64,000 bases of DNA from Dipteronia dyeriana (GCA_032871835.1 CM065297.1:36395098-36459097); one strand, 5' to 3'; shown: positions 1-12,508, counted from the first letter of the stretch. Notes: a model not told the origin generated them from the letters alone. A program made the numbers and translations.

Positions 1-1
1 A

Positions 2-702
2 GATTCCAGAAAAGGTATGTTACCTTTCAGACATGGAATCAAACATTATAAGGAACAAGTTCCTAAGAATGAGCATGAAGAGCAATTCATGAGTAAGGTT
101 CTATATGCATCAGCAGTTGAAAGTCTCATGTATGCAATGCTATGTACTAGACCGGATATTTGTTTTACTGTGGGCATAGTTAGTAGGTTTCAATTGAAAC
201 CTGGTCCTGATCACTAGACGATAGTCAAGCATATTTTCAAGTATCTTAGGAAAACGAGAGATTATATGCTTGTATACTCTGTAAGGGATTTAATTCCCGT
301 TGGGTATAGAGATTCTGATTTTCAGTTAGATTCTGTCTCCACGAGATCAACATCAGGATCTGTGTTTACTATTAGTAGAGGAGCAGTCACATGGAGGAGT
401 ATCAAGCAATCTTGTATTGCTGATTCAACCATGGAAGCCGAGTATGTTGCCGCATGCGAGGCTGCTAAAGAGGCTGTGTGTCTTCGCCAATTCTTGATTG
501 ACTTGGAAGTGTTTCCTGATACGAATAAGCAGATCACTATCTATTGTGACAATATTGGAGTAGTGGCTAATTCGAGAGAACCAAGAAGTCATAAGAGAGG
601 GAAACGCATTGAACGAAAGTTTCACCTTCTAAGGGAAATTGTGCATAGGGGTAATGTGACGATTACCAAGATCGCATCAGCAGATAATCTAGCGGATCAC
701 TT
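2..702 (+). pseudogene. C1 copia pol fragment: end of RT and RNase H
   Basis: This is the C-terminal part of a Ty1/copia polyprotein, read in one frame from base 2. The end of the reverse transcriptase is followed by RNase H, which would degrade the RNA of the RNA:DNA hybrid. Visible RNase H motifs are STSGSVFT, the acidic STMEAEYVAACEAAKEA block and IYCDN. An in-frame TAG at 215-217 sits where sister copies have Trp (DHW). The frame runs to LADHF, then stops matching the family because a minus-strand C1 LTR begins at 703. The upstream part lies outside the window. It is a dead remnant and the oldest layer at this edge. Confidence 0.88.
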
Positions 703-2897
703 TGAAGGGAAAAAATAATACGCACAGCGAAAGCGTGAGAAAATTTATAAAAAAATAGGGTTTAGTATAAAAAAAAAATTTCCCTTTTTAATATTAAGAA
801 CCTTAACCCTATATTAATTGATGTATATAAAAAGTATCGTACATTATTTTTTGTGACGATTGAACTAGCCTTGAATTAAATCCATAAGATCTTTCAATTC
901 AATCACGAACGTGAATCACCTAGAAGTGTGGGCTCCATTTCTTTAAATTGTACACCTGAGGATGGAAACAAACAAAATCTTCTTCTTTGTTAGTCACAAT
1001 AATCCTCCAAGAGAAAAACCAAGAAAGTCCGGTCAGTTGCAAATTATCAATCAATTTGATTGAAACTTGTGTGAACCTTGATACGATGTTGTACACAAAA
1101 ACCTTTTGATGCCAAGGATACTAGTGTACTATCGAAAAAAAAAATTCCCTCTTTTCTCTACGTCTTGCTGAATTCTTCACAAAATGAGTTGGACGAAGTT
1201 TTTTTTTATCTATAACAATAAAAAACAAATAAAAAATAACATCTCACACCAAAAATTCATTCTAGGTCGAATTTAATAGGTATTATATATAGGAGACTAA
1301 ATCCTCCCTTAAAAAGGATTTACTTGATGGTTAAGAATCCTATCCTCAGGTGGATTTACTTGGTGGTTAAGAATCCTTTTCCAAAAGGAATTCTTTCCTA
1401 CACAAAGACTCCTAATCCAACTCAATAGTGTATTTGTAACCATATTAAAGACTTTCCAATTTGATTAGATAAATAATTCCTTTTATTTATCTACTTATCA
1501 AATATAGTCTTTAATATTAAATATACTACCAACAATAGTATATTATTAGGAGACTTTTTCCTACTTGAAAAAAGATTTTGACTCTTAATTAAATAATTAA
1601 TTAATTACCATTTTATAAAATATTAAAATAAAAAACAATATATTAAGCTATTTTATATAGCCTTACCGCCCAACACATATACATGGGTCAATATATTATT
1701 TTTCTTATTTTATTAAATCCATTGGACTTTAACAAAAAGTCCACATGTTAACTAGAACCATTCTTACAAAAAGAAACAAGTCTGGATGTCTCAATACAAT
1801 TCTAGATGGAACCCTAAATCGGTCCAATAGAATATATCAAGTGATCCATGAAAGTTCGTGTGGATTGGGGATCTTGGCGGGCTATCTAGATTTAAGCTCC
1901 AATAGACACAACCCAATCACAATCAACAAATGATTCACTTATGTCCGATCTATTTAATTTTAGTTCATTCCACTAAAAAACTAACATTGAACTGTTAAAT
2001 AAAGATAGAATAAGTTGATGTTACTCATTCATACCCTAGACAACCTTATTGGAGAAAGTGTATCCTAGCGAAGAATACCAGTAATCGACAAGAGCTCATA
2101 GACCACCTATAGCTCTCCAAGTTACCATATTTACTCATATGACACATTTTGAACTTGGATATTTTGACTTGTCCAAAAGCATGTTTCAGTAGAAACTATT
2201 GAAAACTTAACATAAGATTTAATATCCAATACCTCAAAACATCCATATGATGGTATTCTACTCTCATTCAATAAATGGAGCCACGATGTCCATATCTATA
2301 AATGAAGTCCTCTATCGATTAACAAATGAATACCACAAAACTATCGAGGATAGACTATGCTATATAATCGTACTCTTTGATAGCTCAAATGATAACACTT
2401 GCAACCATAAGTCCATCATTTATCTCACGATTGAGATAAACTCTCTGATTGTCTTCAAATGAAAACTTTTATCCATTGACGGTTCTAGATAAAGTATTTC
2501 GTTGTGATCCTATTCAATGCACCCAAGGCACTAGATTCTTTTGCCTAAAGAAACCATACTTTAATGATTTCAGACTCATCATAACACATTTGAACCCACT
2601 CAAATGCTAGCAAAAGAATCTATAACTTTGACAAGATAAAGACGCCCAATCTTTTATCTTAAGTTGTGAATATTATTCAAGACTAACTAAAGAATTATGT
2701 CTACCTCATACATATCTAGATGTATGAACAATTCTTCTTTTCTCATAGTCTTTTTACGTTATGGTTATTTATTTTTTACAATAATAATAATTAAACTATA
2801 AATGCTTTAAGATTTGTTAAACTAGAAATAATTTTATTAATATGAAAAGATTGTCAAATACATTATTATACTCTTGCTATCGACCATAATCCTAACA
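703..2897 (-). repeat. C1 LTR, 3' LTR of element F
   Basis: A full-length C1 LTR of 2195 bp in minus orientation. On the plus strand it starts TGAAGGGAAA (family TGTAGGGAAA) and ends AATCCTAACA. The reverse-complemented polypurine tract ATCTCTCACTTGG follows at 2898-2910, which fixes it as the 3' LTR of the minus element. It carries the AT-rich middle, the family's antisense 71-codon reading frame (2247-2462) and the repeated GGATTTACTTG promoter words (1310-1400). Confidence 0.85.
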
Positions 2898-4909
2898 ATC
2901 TCTCACTTGGTATATAGAAAATGTGTCATATTTCTCATCCCCATGTTCTCTAGATGCCCATCAAAACTCTTTTGTTTAGGTGCCTTTGTAAGGGGATCCG
3001 CTAGATTATCTGCTGACGCGATCTTTGTAATCGTCACGTCACCCCTATGCATAATTTCTTTCAGAAGGTGATACTTTCTTTCAATGTGTTTCCCTCTCTT
3101 ATGACTTCTTGGTTCTCTCAAATTAGCCACTGCTTAACTATTGTCACAATAGATATTGATCTGCTTATTCGCATCAGTAACCACTTCCAAGTCAATCAAG
3201 AATTTGGGAAGTCAGACAGCCTCTTTAGCTGCCTCGCATGAGGCAACATACTCGGCTTCCATGATGGAATCTGCAATACAAGATTGTTTGATACTCCTCC
3301 ATATGACTGCCCCACATCCAATAGTAAACACAGATCTTGATGTTGATCTCTTAAGGTCAGAATCTGACTGAAAATCAGAATCTATATACCCAACGGGAAT
3401 TAAATCCCCTCCAAAGTATATAAACATATAATCTCTCGTTCTCCTAAATACTTAAAACTATGCTTGACAGCTGTCTAGTGATCAGGACCAGGCTTTGATT
3501 GAAACCTGCTAACTATGCCCACAACAAAACAAATATCTGGTCTAGTACAAAGCATTGCATACATGAGACTGCCAATTACCAATGCATATTGAACCCTGCT
3601 CATGAATTGCTCTTCATACTTATTCTTAGGAACTTGTTCCTTAGAAATTTGATTCCTTGTCTAAAAGGTAACATACCTTTGTTGGAATCTTGGATGGAAA
3701 ACTGAGACAAGATTTTAACTATGTATGAAGCTTAAGATAATGCAATCGTTCTATTCTTTCTATCCCTTATGACTTGGATACCATGAATATAACTTGCTTC
3801 TCCTAAGTCGTTCATATCAAATTGTTTTGCTAACCATTCTTTTTAAAGATGTCAATACACCTACATCGTTTCCGATGAGTAGTATATCATCAACAAAAAG
3901 AACTAGGAAAACCAACTTGTCGCCTTTAATTCTTTTGTATACACAAGGTTCATCAAGGTTTTGAATAAATCCAAAACTTTTAACGGCTTGATCAAACCTT
4001 ATGTTCCAGGATCTGGATGCTTGCTTCAATCCATATATGGATCTTTGCAACTTGCATACCCTTTCCTCTTGGCCTTTTTCAATGAATCCTTTTGGTTGCA
4101 TCAGATAGATGCTTTCGTCAAGACTTCCATTAAGGAAAGCTGTCTTGACGTCCGTTTGCCAAATCTTTAGGTCTAGAGATGTCGTGATGGATAAGAGTAA
4201 CCTAATGGATTTAAGCATGGTCACAGGAGAGAAGGTTTCTTCATAATCGATACCTTCCTTCTGTGTATAACCTTTAGCTACCAATATAGCTTTAAAGGTT
4301 TTCACCTTTCCATCCATTCCTCTTTTCCTCTTGTATACCCATTTGCACCCAATGGGTTTTATCCCTCTAGGCAAGTCTACAAGAGACCAAACTTTGTTTT
4401 TGAACATAGATGCAATTTCGGATTGCATTGCCTTTTGCCAATGGTGAAAATCAACATCTTCCATTGCTTTCTTATACGTACAAGGATTATCGTCATCCGG
4501 GAGATTCTCTATAGATTCTCCTAGACCGATGTATCTCTCGGGTTGTCTACTGACCCTACCACTACGACGAGGTATGGTAGATTGTTGGTCTTGTTTTGGT
4601 ACGGAACTTACAATTGGGCTTGGTTACGAAACCTAATGTGGTATTGTATCTCCTAAAAGCTTATTCTGGACTATTCTAATTTTTGGCACAAAATTATTCA
4701 TATAGTCCTCTTTCAGAAATTTAGCATTTGTCTAAACAAATACTTTAAGATCTAAAGGACTATAAAAATAATATCCTTTTGTTCCTTTTGGATACCCTAC
4801 AAATATGAATGTTTCTGAACGGGACCCCATTTTTTCTGTCTTTCCTCTTAACACGTGCGCAGGACATCCAAATATCCATAAGTGTTATGAACTAGGCTTT
4901 CACCCGGTC
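2898..4909 (-). pseudogene. C1 pol remnant of element F (IN end, RT, RNase H)
   Basis: Minus-strand Ty1/copia pol. From 4909 downward: the end of integrase and the linker, RT (longest open stretch 3817-4464, with [14 protein letters not shown] and [16 protein letters not shown]), then RNase H (3212-3427 and 2903-3130) ending in GHLENMGM just before the polypurine tract. The RT active site reads FVDD (3886-3897) instead of the usual YVDD. Several stops and frame changes break the frame, for example between RT and RNase H around 3430-3810. Gag, protease and the integrase core are absent. It cannot make an active reverse transcriptase. Confidence 0.86.
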
Positions 4910-7054
4910 TATAAATAAAATTTATAAAAAAATTAGTGTTTAGTATAAATAAAATTTTCCCTTTTTAATAACAAGAACCTTAACCCTAGATTAATTGATG
5001 TATATAAAAAAATCGTAGCTTTATTTTCGTGACGCTTGAACTAGCATCGAATTGAATTTGTAAGATCTTCCAATCCAATCACGAACGTGAATCATCTAGA
5101 AGTGTGGGCTCCCTTTCATTAAATTGTATACCTGAGGATGAAAACAAATAAAATCTTCTTCTTTGTTAGTCACAATAATTCTCCAAGAGAAAAACCAAGA
5201 ACGTCCGGTCACTTGTGAATTATCAATCAATTTGAATGAAACTCGCGTGAACCTTGATATGATGTTGTAAACAAAACCCTTTTGATGCAAAGGATACTAG
5301 TGTACTATCGAAAAAAAACATTCCCTCTTTTCTCTATGCTTGGCCGAATTCTTCACACAATGAGTTGGCAGATATTGTTTTTTTTATATAACACTAAAAA
5401 ATGAATAAAAAACAACTTCTCTCACCAAAAATTCATTCTTGGTTGAATTTAATAGGTATTATATATAGGAGACTAAAATCCTCCCCTAAGAAGGATTTAC
5501 TTGATGGTTAAGAATCCTATCTTTATATGGATTTATTTGGTGGTTAAGAATCCTTTTCCAAAAGGAATTCTTTCCTACACAAAGACTCCTAATCCAAATC
5601 AATAGTGTATTTGTAACCATATTAAAGACTTCGTAATTTGATTAGATAAATAATTCATTTTATTTATCTACTTATCAAATATAGTCTTTAATATTAATTA
5701 TACTACCAACAATAGTATAATATAAGGAGACTTTCTCCTACTAGAAAAAAGATTTTGACTTTCAATTAAATAAATAATTAATTACAAAATTTATTTATTC
5801 CCATTTAATTAAATAATAAAATAAAAAACAATATATTAAGCTATTTTACATGGCCTTGCCGCCCAACACATATATGCAAATATTTTTTTTTTTTATTTTA
5901 TTAAATCCGTTGGACCTTAACAAAAAGTCCACATGTGAACTAGACCTATTCTAATAAAAAGAAACAAGTTCACATGTCTCAATACAATTCTAGATAGACC
6001 CCTAAATTGGTCCAGTAGAATATATCAAGTGACTGATGCAAGTTCGTGTGGATTGGGGATCTTTAGGGGTTATCTAGATTTAAGCTCCAATAGACACAAC
6101 CCAATCACAATCAAAAAATGATTAACTTAGGTCTGATCTATTTAATTTTTTTTCATTCCACTAAAGAGCTAAAATTGAACTCTTAAATAAAAATAGAATA
6201 AGTTGATGTTACTCATTCATACCCTAGACAACCTTACTGGAGAAATTGTATCCTCGTGAAGAATACCAGTAATCCCCAAGAGCTCATAGACCGCCTATAG
6301 CTCTCCAAGTTACATATTTACTCGTATGACCATATTTTAAACTTGGATATTTTTACTTGTTCAAAAGCCATGTTTCAGTAGACACTTTTGAAAACTTAAC
6401 GTAAAGATTTAATATCCAATACCTCAAAACATCCATATGATGGTATTCTACTCTCATTCAATAAATAGAGACACGATGTCCATATCTATAAATGAAGTCC
6501 TCTATCGATTAACAAATGAATACCACCAAACTATCGAGGATAGACTATGCTATATAATCGTACTCATGAATAGCCCAAATGATAACACTTGCAACCATAA
6601 GTCCATCATTTATCTCAGGATTGAGATAGACTTTCTGATTTTCTTCAAATAAAAAATTTTATCCGTTGACGGTTCTAGATAAAGTATTTTATTGTGATCC
6701 TATTCAATGCAACCAGTGCACTAGATTCTTTTGCCCAAAGATACCACACTTTGATGATTTTAGACGTATCATAACACATTTGATCCCACTCAAATGCTTG
6801 CAAAATAATCTACAACTTTGACAAGATAAAGTCACCCAACATTTTATCTCAAGTTGTGAATATTATTCCAGACTAACTAAAGAATTGTGTCTACCTCATA
6901 CATATCTAGATGTATGAACAATTCTTCTTTTCTCATAGTCGTTTGACCTTATGATTATTTACTATTAATAGTTATAATAATTAAACTATAAATGCTATAA
7001 GATTTGTTAAGCTATAAATCACTTTATTAATATGAAAAGATTGTCAAATACATT
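4910..7054 (-). repeat. C1 LTR, 5' LTR of element F, both tips lost
   Basis: Minus-oriented C1 LTR. It lacks about the last 40 bases of the family LTR at the pol junction (about 4910) and about the first 37 bases at its right end: after TTGTCAAATACATT the sequence switches to S-family protease at 7055. The antisense 71-codon frame is intact (6437-6652). Loss of both tips indicates deletions at both joints after insertion. Confidence 0.78.
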
Positions 7055-7131
7055 TTGGTATTTGGATAGTGGGTGCTCTAGGCACATGATGGGTGATAAG
7101 AGTTTATTTGAGACTCTTGTCATGGAGGATG
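7055..7131 (+). pseudogene. S element protease fragment
   Basis: A short open stretch reads WYLDSGCSRHMMGDKSLF. The aspartic-protease active-site Asp-Ser-Gly and the copia Cys-Ser-Arg-His-Met context are intact. It is cut on the left by the C1 LTR of element F and on the right by a plus-strand C1 LTR tip. The integrase N-terminus and core that should follow are missing. The match to the SIRE-like pol downstream is by family motif and by shared strand and frame sense. Confidence 0.72.
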
Positions 7132-7411
7132 TGTAAGGATTATGCTCGATAGCAAGAGTGTAATATTGTAATTAACAATCTTTTCATATGAATAAAGTGA
7201 TTTCTAGTTTAACAAAACTTATAGCATTTATAGTTTAATTATTGTAATTGTCAAAAGTAAATAATCATAAGGTCAAAAGACTATGAGAAAAGAAGAACAG
7301 TTCATACATCTAGATATGTATGAGGTAGACACAATTCTTTAGTTAGTCTTGAATAATATTTACAACTTAAGATAAAAGGTTGGGCTCCTTTATCTTCTCA
7401 AAGTTGTAGAA
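7132..7411 (+). repeat. C1 LTR 5' tip remnant
   Basis: The first 280 bp of a plus-oriented C1 LTR, starting TGTAAGGATTATGCTCGATA and ending at AAGTTGTAGA, where the family continues TTCTTTTGCTAGC. It lies exactly where the S pol has lost its integrase core, so an insertion followed by a deletion that removed the rest of the LTR and host pol is the simplest reading. No target-site duplication is visible. Confidence 0.82.
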
Positions 7412-9570
7412 TATGGTACTTTAAGAGATGGCTCGTGTGATGTTGCTTAGCAATAATATCCCTAGGAACCTTTGAACTGAAGCCGTCAATACGGCATGCT
7501 GTAAAGGAAATAGAGTCTTTCTAATGCCCTACACTAGGCAAATCCCCTATGAGTTATGGAAGGGTAGAAAGCCAAATGTTAGCTACTTTCACACATTTGG
7601 AAACAAATGCTACATTTTAAATGACCGAGATCAACTTGGAAAATTTGATGATAAGAGTGATGAGGGTATTTGTATTGGCTATACCTTGAATAGTAGAGCA
7701 TATAGAGTTTTCAATTTGAAGACTCGAACGGTCATGGAATTGTCTAATGTTGTCATTGATGTTACAAGTCTCAAGTCTAATAACCATGAGAATGAGGTAG
7801 TTATAGTTGAAAACTCTCCCCTGGAAAAGGTTGTAGAGATTCCTAAAGGTGAGAAATCTAATTTTGATGATGATATCACACAACCTATTGATAGAGTTCC
7901 TCGCTTGAACTCTAATGAACCCGTTATATGGTTAAGAAACCACATGATAAAGATGATATCATTGGAGAAGTTAATGAGGGTGTTAAGACTAGGCGTCAAA
8001 TGGCTAATCTAATTAGCTACACTTGTTATACCTCTTTAATATAACCCTAGAGGTTGATAAAGCCCTAAAGAATGAATTTTGGGTTCTTCCTATGCAAGAA
8101 GAGCTTAACCAATTCAAAAGGAATGAGGTTTGGACTCTAGTTCCTTGGCCTAAGAACACTAATGTGCTAGGCACCAAGTGGGTCTATAAGAACAAATCTG
8201 ATGAGGATGGCAACATTGTATGAAATAAGGCTAGGCTTGTAGCACAAGGGTACTCTCAAATTTTGGGTATTGACTTTGAGGAGACATTTTCTCCCGTTGC
8301 TCGGTTAGAGTCCATTAGGCTTCTTTTGTCCATCTCTTGTTTGCATAAGTTCAAGTTACATCAAATGGATTTTAAGAGTGCCTTCCTCAATGGCTTCTTG
8401 TAAGAAGAAGTGTTTGTCGAGCAACCCAAGGGGTTTATGGATCCTCACCATGCCAATCATGTATATCGCCTCAAGAAAGCTTTATAAGGGTTGAAATAAG
8501 CACCGAGGGCTAATCTATGAGCGCCTCACTCAATTTTTTATTGACAATGGCTATACAAGGGGTAGTTTTGACAAGACTCTATTCATCAAGAAAGACAAAG
8601 ATAAGCTCTATATAGCTCAAATCTATGTTGATGATATAGTTTTTGGCTCCACTAACAACACTAAAGTCCAAAAATTTATTGATGTCATGTCCCATGAGTT
8701 TGAAATGAGCCTTGTTGGTGAGCTAAGTTACTTTCTAGGTTTGCAAATTAAGTAAATGGATAATGGGATCTTCATATCCCAACCTAAATATGCCAAAAAC
8801 CTAGTGAAGAAATTTGTATGTCAAAATGCCAAACATTGTGATACACCCATGAGTACCACTTTGAAGCTAAGCAAGGATGCTAGTTGTAAAAGTGTGGACC
8901 AAACTTTGTATCGTGGCATGATTGGTAGGATGCTCTATTTGACAGCAAGTAGGCCTGATATCTCTTTTAGTATAGGTGTGTGTGCTAGGTACTAATCGAA
9001 TCCTAAGAAGTCCCATATCTCTTCCGTTAAAAGAATCATTCGCTATATGAATAGGACATCCAACTATGGGATTTGGTACTCTTTTAACACTAATGCTAGT
9101 CTTGTAGGCTTTAGTGATGCGGAATGGGTAGGAAACTGTGATGATAGGAAAAGTACATCGGACGGTTGTTTTTCCTTGGGAACAACCTAGTCTTTTGGTT
9201 TTGCAAGAAGGAAAATTCAATTTCCTTGTCTACGGCTGAGGCCGAATTCATAGCCGTAGGGAGTGGATGCACACAACTCCTTTGGATGAAGCAAATGCTA
9301 GTCGACTATGGATTCAATCAAGGTACTCATACTCTCTATTGTGATAACATGAGTGCTATTAATATTTCCAAGAATCCGGTTCAACATTCAAGAACTAAGC
9401 ATATTGAAATCCGCCATCATTTCATTAGGGAATTAGTTGAGAATAAATGCATAGTAATTGAGCATGTACGTACTAATGATCAACTAACGGATATATTTAC
9501 TAAACTCTTAGATGTTACTCAATTCAAAACACTTAGTAGATCTATTGGGATTTGTCTCATGGAGTTATAA
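7412..9570 (+). pseudogene. S element pol: integrase end, RT and RNase H
   Basis: SIRE-like copia pol. It opens in the integrase end (EMARVMLLSNN, with TGA for Trp near 7467), then PYELWKGRKPN and KFDDKSDEGICIGY, a variable linker, RT ([50 protein letters not shown] at about 8618-8650) and RNase H (9166-9570: STAEAEFIAVGSG, YCDNMSAINIS, RTKHIEIRHHFIRE). It ends in a natural TAA at 9568-9570. In-frame stops include TGA 8221-8223 (Arg in relatives), TAA 8401-8403 and several at 8480-8520; frame changes lie near 7940-8040 and 9160-9180. The YVDD site survives but the protein cannot be made whole. Confidence 0.9.
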
Positions 9571-9889
9571 GTTCTTATATTTGACCCCATACGGGGAACT
9601 CAAGCAAAAAGAGCTATTGTATACTTGTTGCATGCAAAAGTTTGGAAATTTTTATGCTCCTTTATTAACTGCTTGAGCAGCTTGGTTGCACTTGTATCAT
9701 ATCATATTATATTTTCTTCAATAAGTGTAAACTCTCCTTTGATTACAATCAATGTTATATTTATGTTCAAACATGCATTTTTGGACTAGGAGATCTACAT
9801 AGGAAGTACATGTTGAAAGACCTATAGTTATCTCCATAACATGGTAATTCTTTAATGACTTGCAAATGAAAAATTAAATAGCATGAATT

Positions 9890-10620
9890 GATAATTGCAT
9901 TTGTTAAATGCAAAACAGTGTGTGCAAATGCTAGTGAGACTCAAATGTTTAATCATTGTGTCTCTTTCTTTATTAGTTGAACAAGGCTACCACCATATAG
10001 GTATCTTACCCGAAAAAATAAAATAGGGTGCAAAGTCGCTCATGTCATATTTTACTTATAAAATTGGATATAATGCTCTTAAAACTTGACACATATGAAA
10101 ACTCTATATCCTTTCTTCTCTCATGACAAATGGTGAAATTGGTTTGAAGTCTATTGGAAACCTTTGTTATTTGCTTTGCCAAATACCATTGTTTTGGACT
10201 TGAATGCAACAAGTCTTGTATGCAAAGCATTTTTTATTCACACATTCTCTTAAAAGAGATCTCCTTGTTTCTCTCTTATTAATTGAGTTGCATAAATATG
10301 GCGTATATGATTATGCAAATATCTTGTATGCTCTTCTCTCTCTCTGCCTTGAGTAAGCCGGTAAGGGACTACTCCTTTGCCAATACCATGAAAAAAATGG
10401 GGAGTAGCATATGGTTTAGGGGGGAATTTGGTAACGGGGAGTAGTACATGTCATGTTGGGGAGATTACATTTAGAGGAAGTAACCCTTTGGGCGTTACCC
10501 TTTGATGGGTAGCATTGCATTCACATACCTTATATGATGCTATCCTTATATGTGTTGCTCTTACACACACACAGACACACACACACACACATTCTTCTAG
10601 CATTTGAATTGTCATATTTA
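9890..10620 (+). repeat. Diverged direct repeat, copy 1 (S 3' region)
   Basis: Shares ordered blocks with 11630-12310: TTTGCTTTGCCAAATACC / TTTGCTTGGCCAAATACC, then TTGAATGCAACAAGTCTTG / TTGAATGCTATATGTCTTG, CACACATTCTCTT / CACACATTTTCTT, and the GGGGGGAA and AGTAACC blocks. The copies are about 1.74 kb apart and strongly diverged, so this is an old duplication inside the element's 3' region. Confidence 0.6.
10563..10591. repeat. (AC)n microsatellite
   Basis: ACACACACAC, AGAC, then a longer AC run, inside the first diverged repeat of the S element 3' region. A simple repeat with no function inferred. Confidence 0.9.
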
Positions 10621-10734
10621 ACTTGGTATGCTTATGTGCTTCATTGTCTTACCCTGCTTTCATTATGTGTTTTGGTGTGGTAGATTTTTTTCAAGATGGA
10701 AAAATCCATAACAGGGTAATGCACAGGTCTATGC

Positions 10735-11110
10735 TTGGAGACCCTACCCGTGGACTACCCACGCAGTGAGAAGATTGAGAATTTCAATCTCTCGGTGTCA
10801 GGTCAATACGCAAACACTTACGCGGGTCTGAACCCGTGCAGTCTCGTGCATTTCACTGGGTGAAATTTTCATCTCTCTGGTTGAGGCCAGTGCATGGGCA
10901 TTTGCTCTGCATAGTGCGAGTTTACGCGAGTCACTGCTTGGGTCTGGACCCGCGCACAACCCACGTATTACGCTGATCTAGAAGATTTCATTAAAATGAC
11001 AACACTTCATTTTTGACCCATATAAATGTCTCTTCATATTCAGGTCATTTAAAGAGAGTTCAATTTTTCATTCTTTTCTCTTAGAACATCCTTCAAGAGA
11101 AAAATCTTCC
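10735..11110 (+). promoter_or_regulatory. Promoter-like block with GGGTC/GACCC inverted words
   Basis: Two inverted words, CGGGTCTGAACCCG (10823-10836) and GGGTCTGGACCCG (10940-10952), with further ACCCGTG and CCCACG words, stand in otherwise AT-rich DNA. About 70 bp downstream is a TATA-like TATAAAT (11021-11027), followed by a T/C-rich stretch. The same order (GC words, TATA, T/C-rich start) is seen in the S LTR at 13096-13380. Promoter activity is inferred from architecture only. Confidence 0.4.
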
Positions 11111-11629
11111 AAGAATTCACTGTTATACACTTAAAGCTTTTCCTTTGATCTTAAAAGCATCATCTTGCATCATCTAAGTCTATTTAGAGTGCATCCATAC
11201 ATGGTTATGCATCATCAAATCTTGTTTGGCAAGTCTCTCACTATCTTCATATAGGTTAAGTGTTTTCCTTACCAAGCCATCTCTTTTATGATTTGTATGC
11301 TCTTAGAATATAATCTAGAGACAAATATAGATTGTCTGTGATGAAATGATTGAGTGTTGTATTGTGATAGCTTCATAGGATTGTTTGATTTATGTTAGCT
11401 AAGCTTTATGAACATGTCATTTTGCTTTTGATATTTAGGATTGTTTTATATGCCATCTCATCATCATGGATAAGCATCTAATGTTCCCTAACCTTGTTTG
11501 TTCTTTGAATATCTTCATATATTGACATAGGCCATTTTATCTCTTCATTAAGAAGTAATGTGAACTTGACTTTTATGACATGCTTAAAATTATATGCTTG
11601 AAATATTTTTTATTGCTTATATGCAAATT

Positions 11630-12310
11630 ATGTGTGATAACAAATGGGAAGACTAATCAATGAGGATATAGAATCCATTCAAGCAATAAGGATTTCATAT
11701 CAAAATTTGTCTTCTCTTTTTTCTTAATGGTTAAACAAGATTACTATCCTACGGATATTTATTTTGAAAAATCTAATAGGATCTCTTGATCCAATGTTCT
11801 AGTTTGCCTTTAAGGATTGATATAGTTGCTCTATCTTACAAATATTTATAAACTATATCTTGTTTGCTTATGTCTAAAGGGCACAAATTGAATTCTTTTG
11901 GAAATCCATTTGAAATTTGCTTGGCCAAATACCGTTGCTTGAACTTGAATGCTATATGTCTTGCATGTAAAGCAACATTTTCACACATTTTCTTTTAATG
12001 AAACTCCTTGAATCTCTCTCAATTACGTGAGTTTCATAAAATTTGTGTATATGTTTATGCAAACGTATTTGTGCTAAAAGCTCTCTTTGCTAAAACAACC
12101 CGATCGGGGGAGCTCATTTGCCTATCTCATGACAAAAAGAAGGAGAAGTCTTGAGATATATTAGATATAGGGGGAGCATTGTTTATGCTTTGGGGGGAAA
12201 TCATTAGAGAGAGTAACCATTTAGGTGGAGCATTGCACATGCATTACTTTATATTGCTTCTTTTTTTTTGTGTAATGCTTGTTATCATTTGTTCACCTCA
12301 CTCACACTTG
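11630..12310 (+). repeat. Diverged direct repeat, copy 2 (S 3' region)
   Basis: Second copy of the repeat at 9890-10620. Its end (GGGGGAGCATTG, GGGGGGAAATCATTAGAGAG, AGTAACCATTTAGG) also matches, on the opposite strand, the S-type 3' region at 34000-34200, so it is a family feature rather than a chance local duplication. Confidence 0.6.
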
Positions 12311-12496
12311 TTCTGGAAAAGAGCTTCTTGCTAGTGTGTGTAGGTTCAAAGATAACTCTACAAAGATATATTGAAGATATCGAATTATTAGACTCTAGGA
12401 ATCTATTTTGTAATGTAGAATTAATCTCATGGACAATAGCCTTAGTTTTGATTTGTGAGAATTTAATTGTAAGTGGTATTTTGTCATGAAATTTCC

Positions 12497-12508
12497 AAAA
12501 GGGGAGAT
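12497..12508 (+). promoter_or_regulatory. Polypurine tract of S element
   Basis: AAAAGGGGAGAT lies directly before the LTR start TGTAAGAACC. In copia elements this tract primes plus-strand DNA synthesis, and its position sets the 3' LTR boundary. Confidence 0.75.

Larger units (their letters stand above)
703..7054 (-). mobile_element. C1 element F, internally deleted copia copy
   Basis: On the minus strand the order is 5' LTR (4910-7054), a stub of integrase end, RT and RNase H (2898-4909), then 3' LTR (703-2897). Gag, protease and most of integrase are missing: the pol sequence joins directly to LTR sequence near 4909. F sits inside the RNase H end of the fragment at 1-702. The 5' LTR lacks its outermost bases at both ends, so the expected second copy of the target-site duplication (CACTT lies before 703) cannot be seen. 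The deletion derivative could not encode its own mobilisation. Confidence 0.8.
9571..12508 (+). other. S element long non-coding 3' region
   Basis: Almost 3 kb lie between the pol stop and the 3' LTR with no reading frame that looks coding. Related SIRE-type elements can carry an env-like frame here; none is recognisable. The region holds two diverged direct repeats (about 9890-10620 and 11630-12310), a short AC microsatellite, and a promoter-like block (10735-11110) with GC-rich inverted words upstream of a TATA-like site. It ends with polypurine AAAAGGGGAGAT at 12497-12508. Confidence 0.65.

Noticed and set aside
9571..12508. env-like gene in the S 3' region
   Set aside because: No frame of useful length, no signal peptide or membrane segments in a plausible frame, only diverged non-coding repeats.
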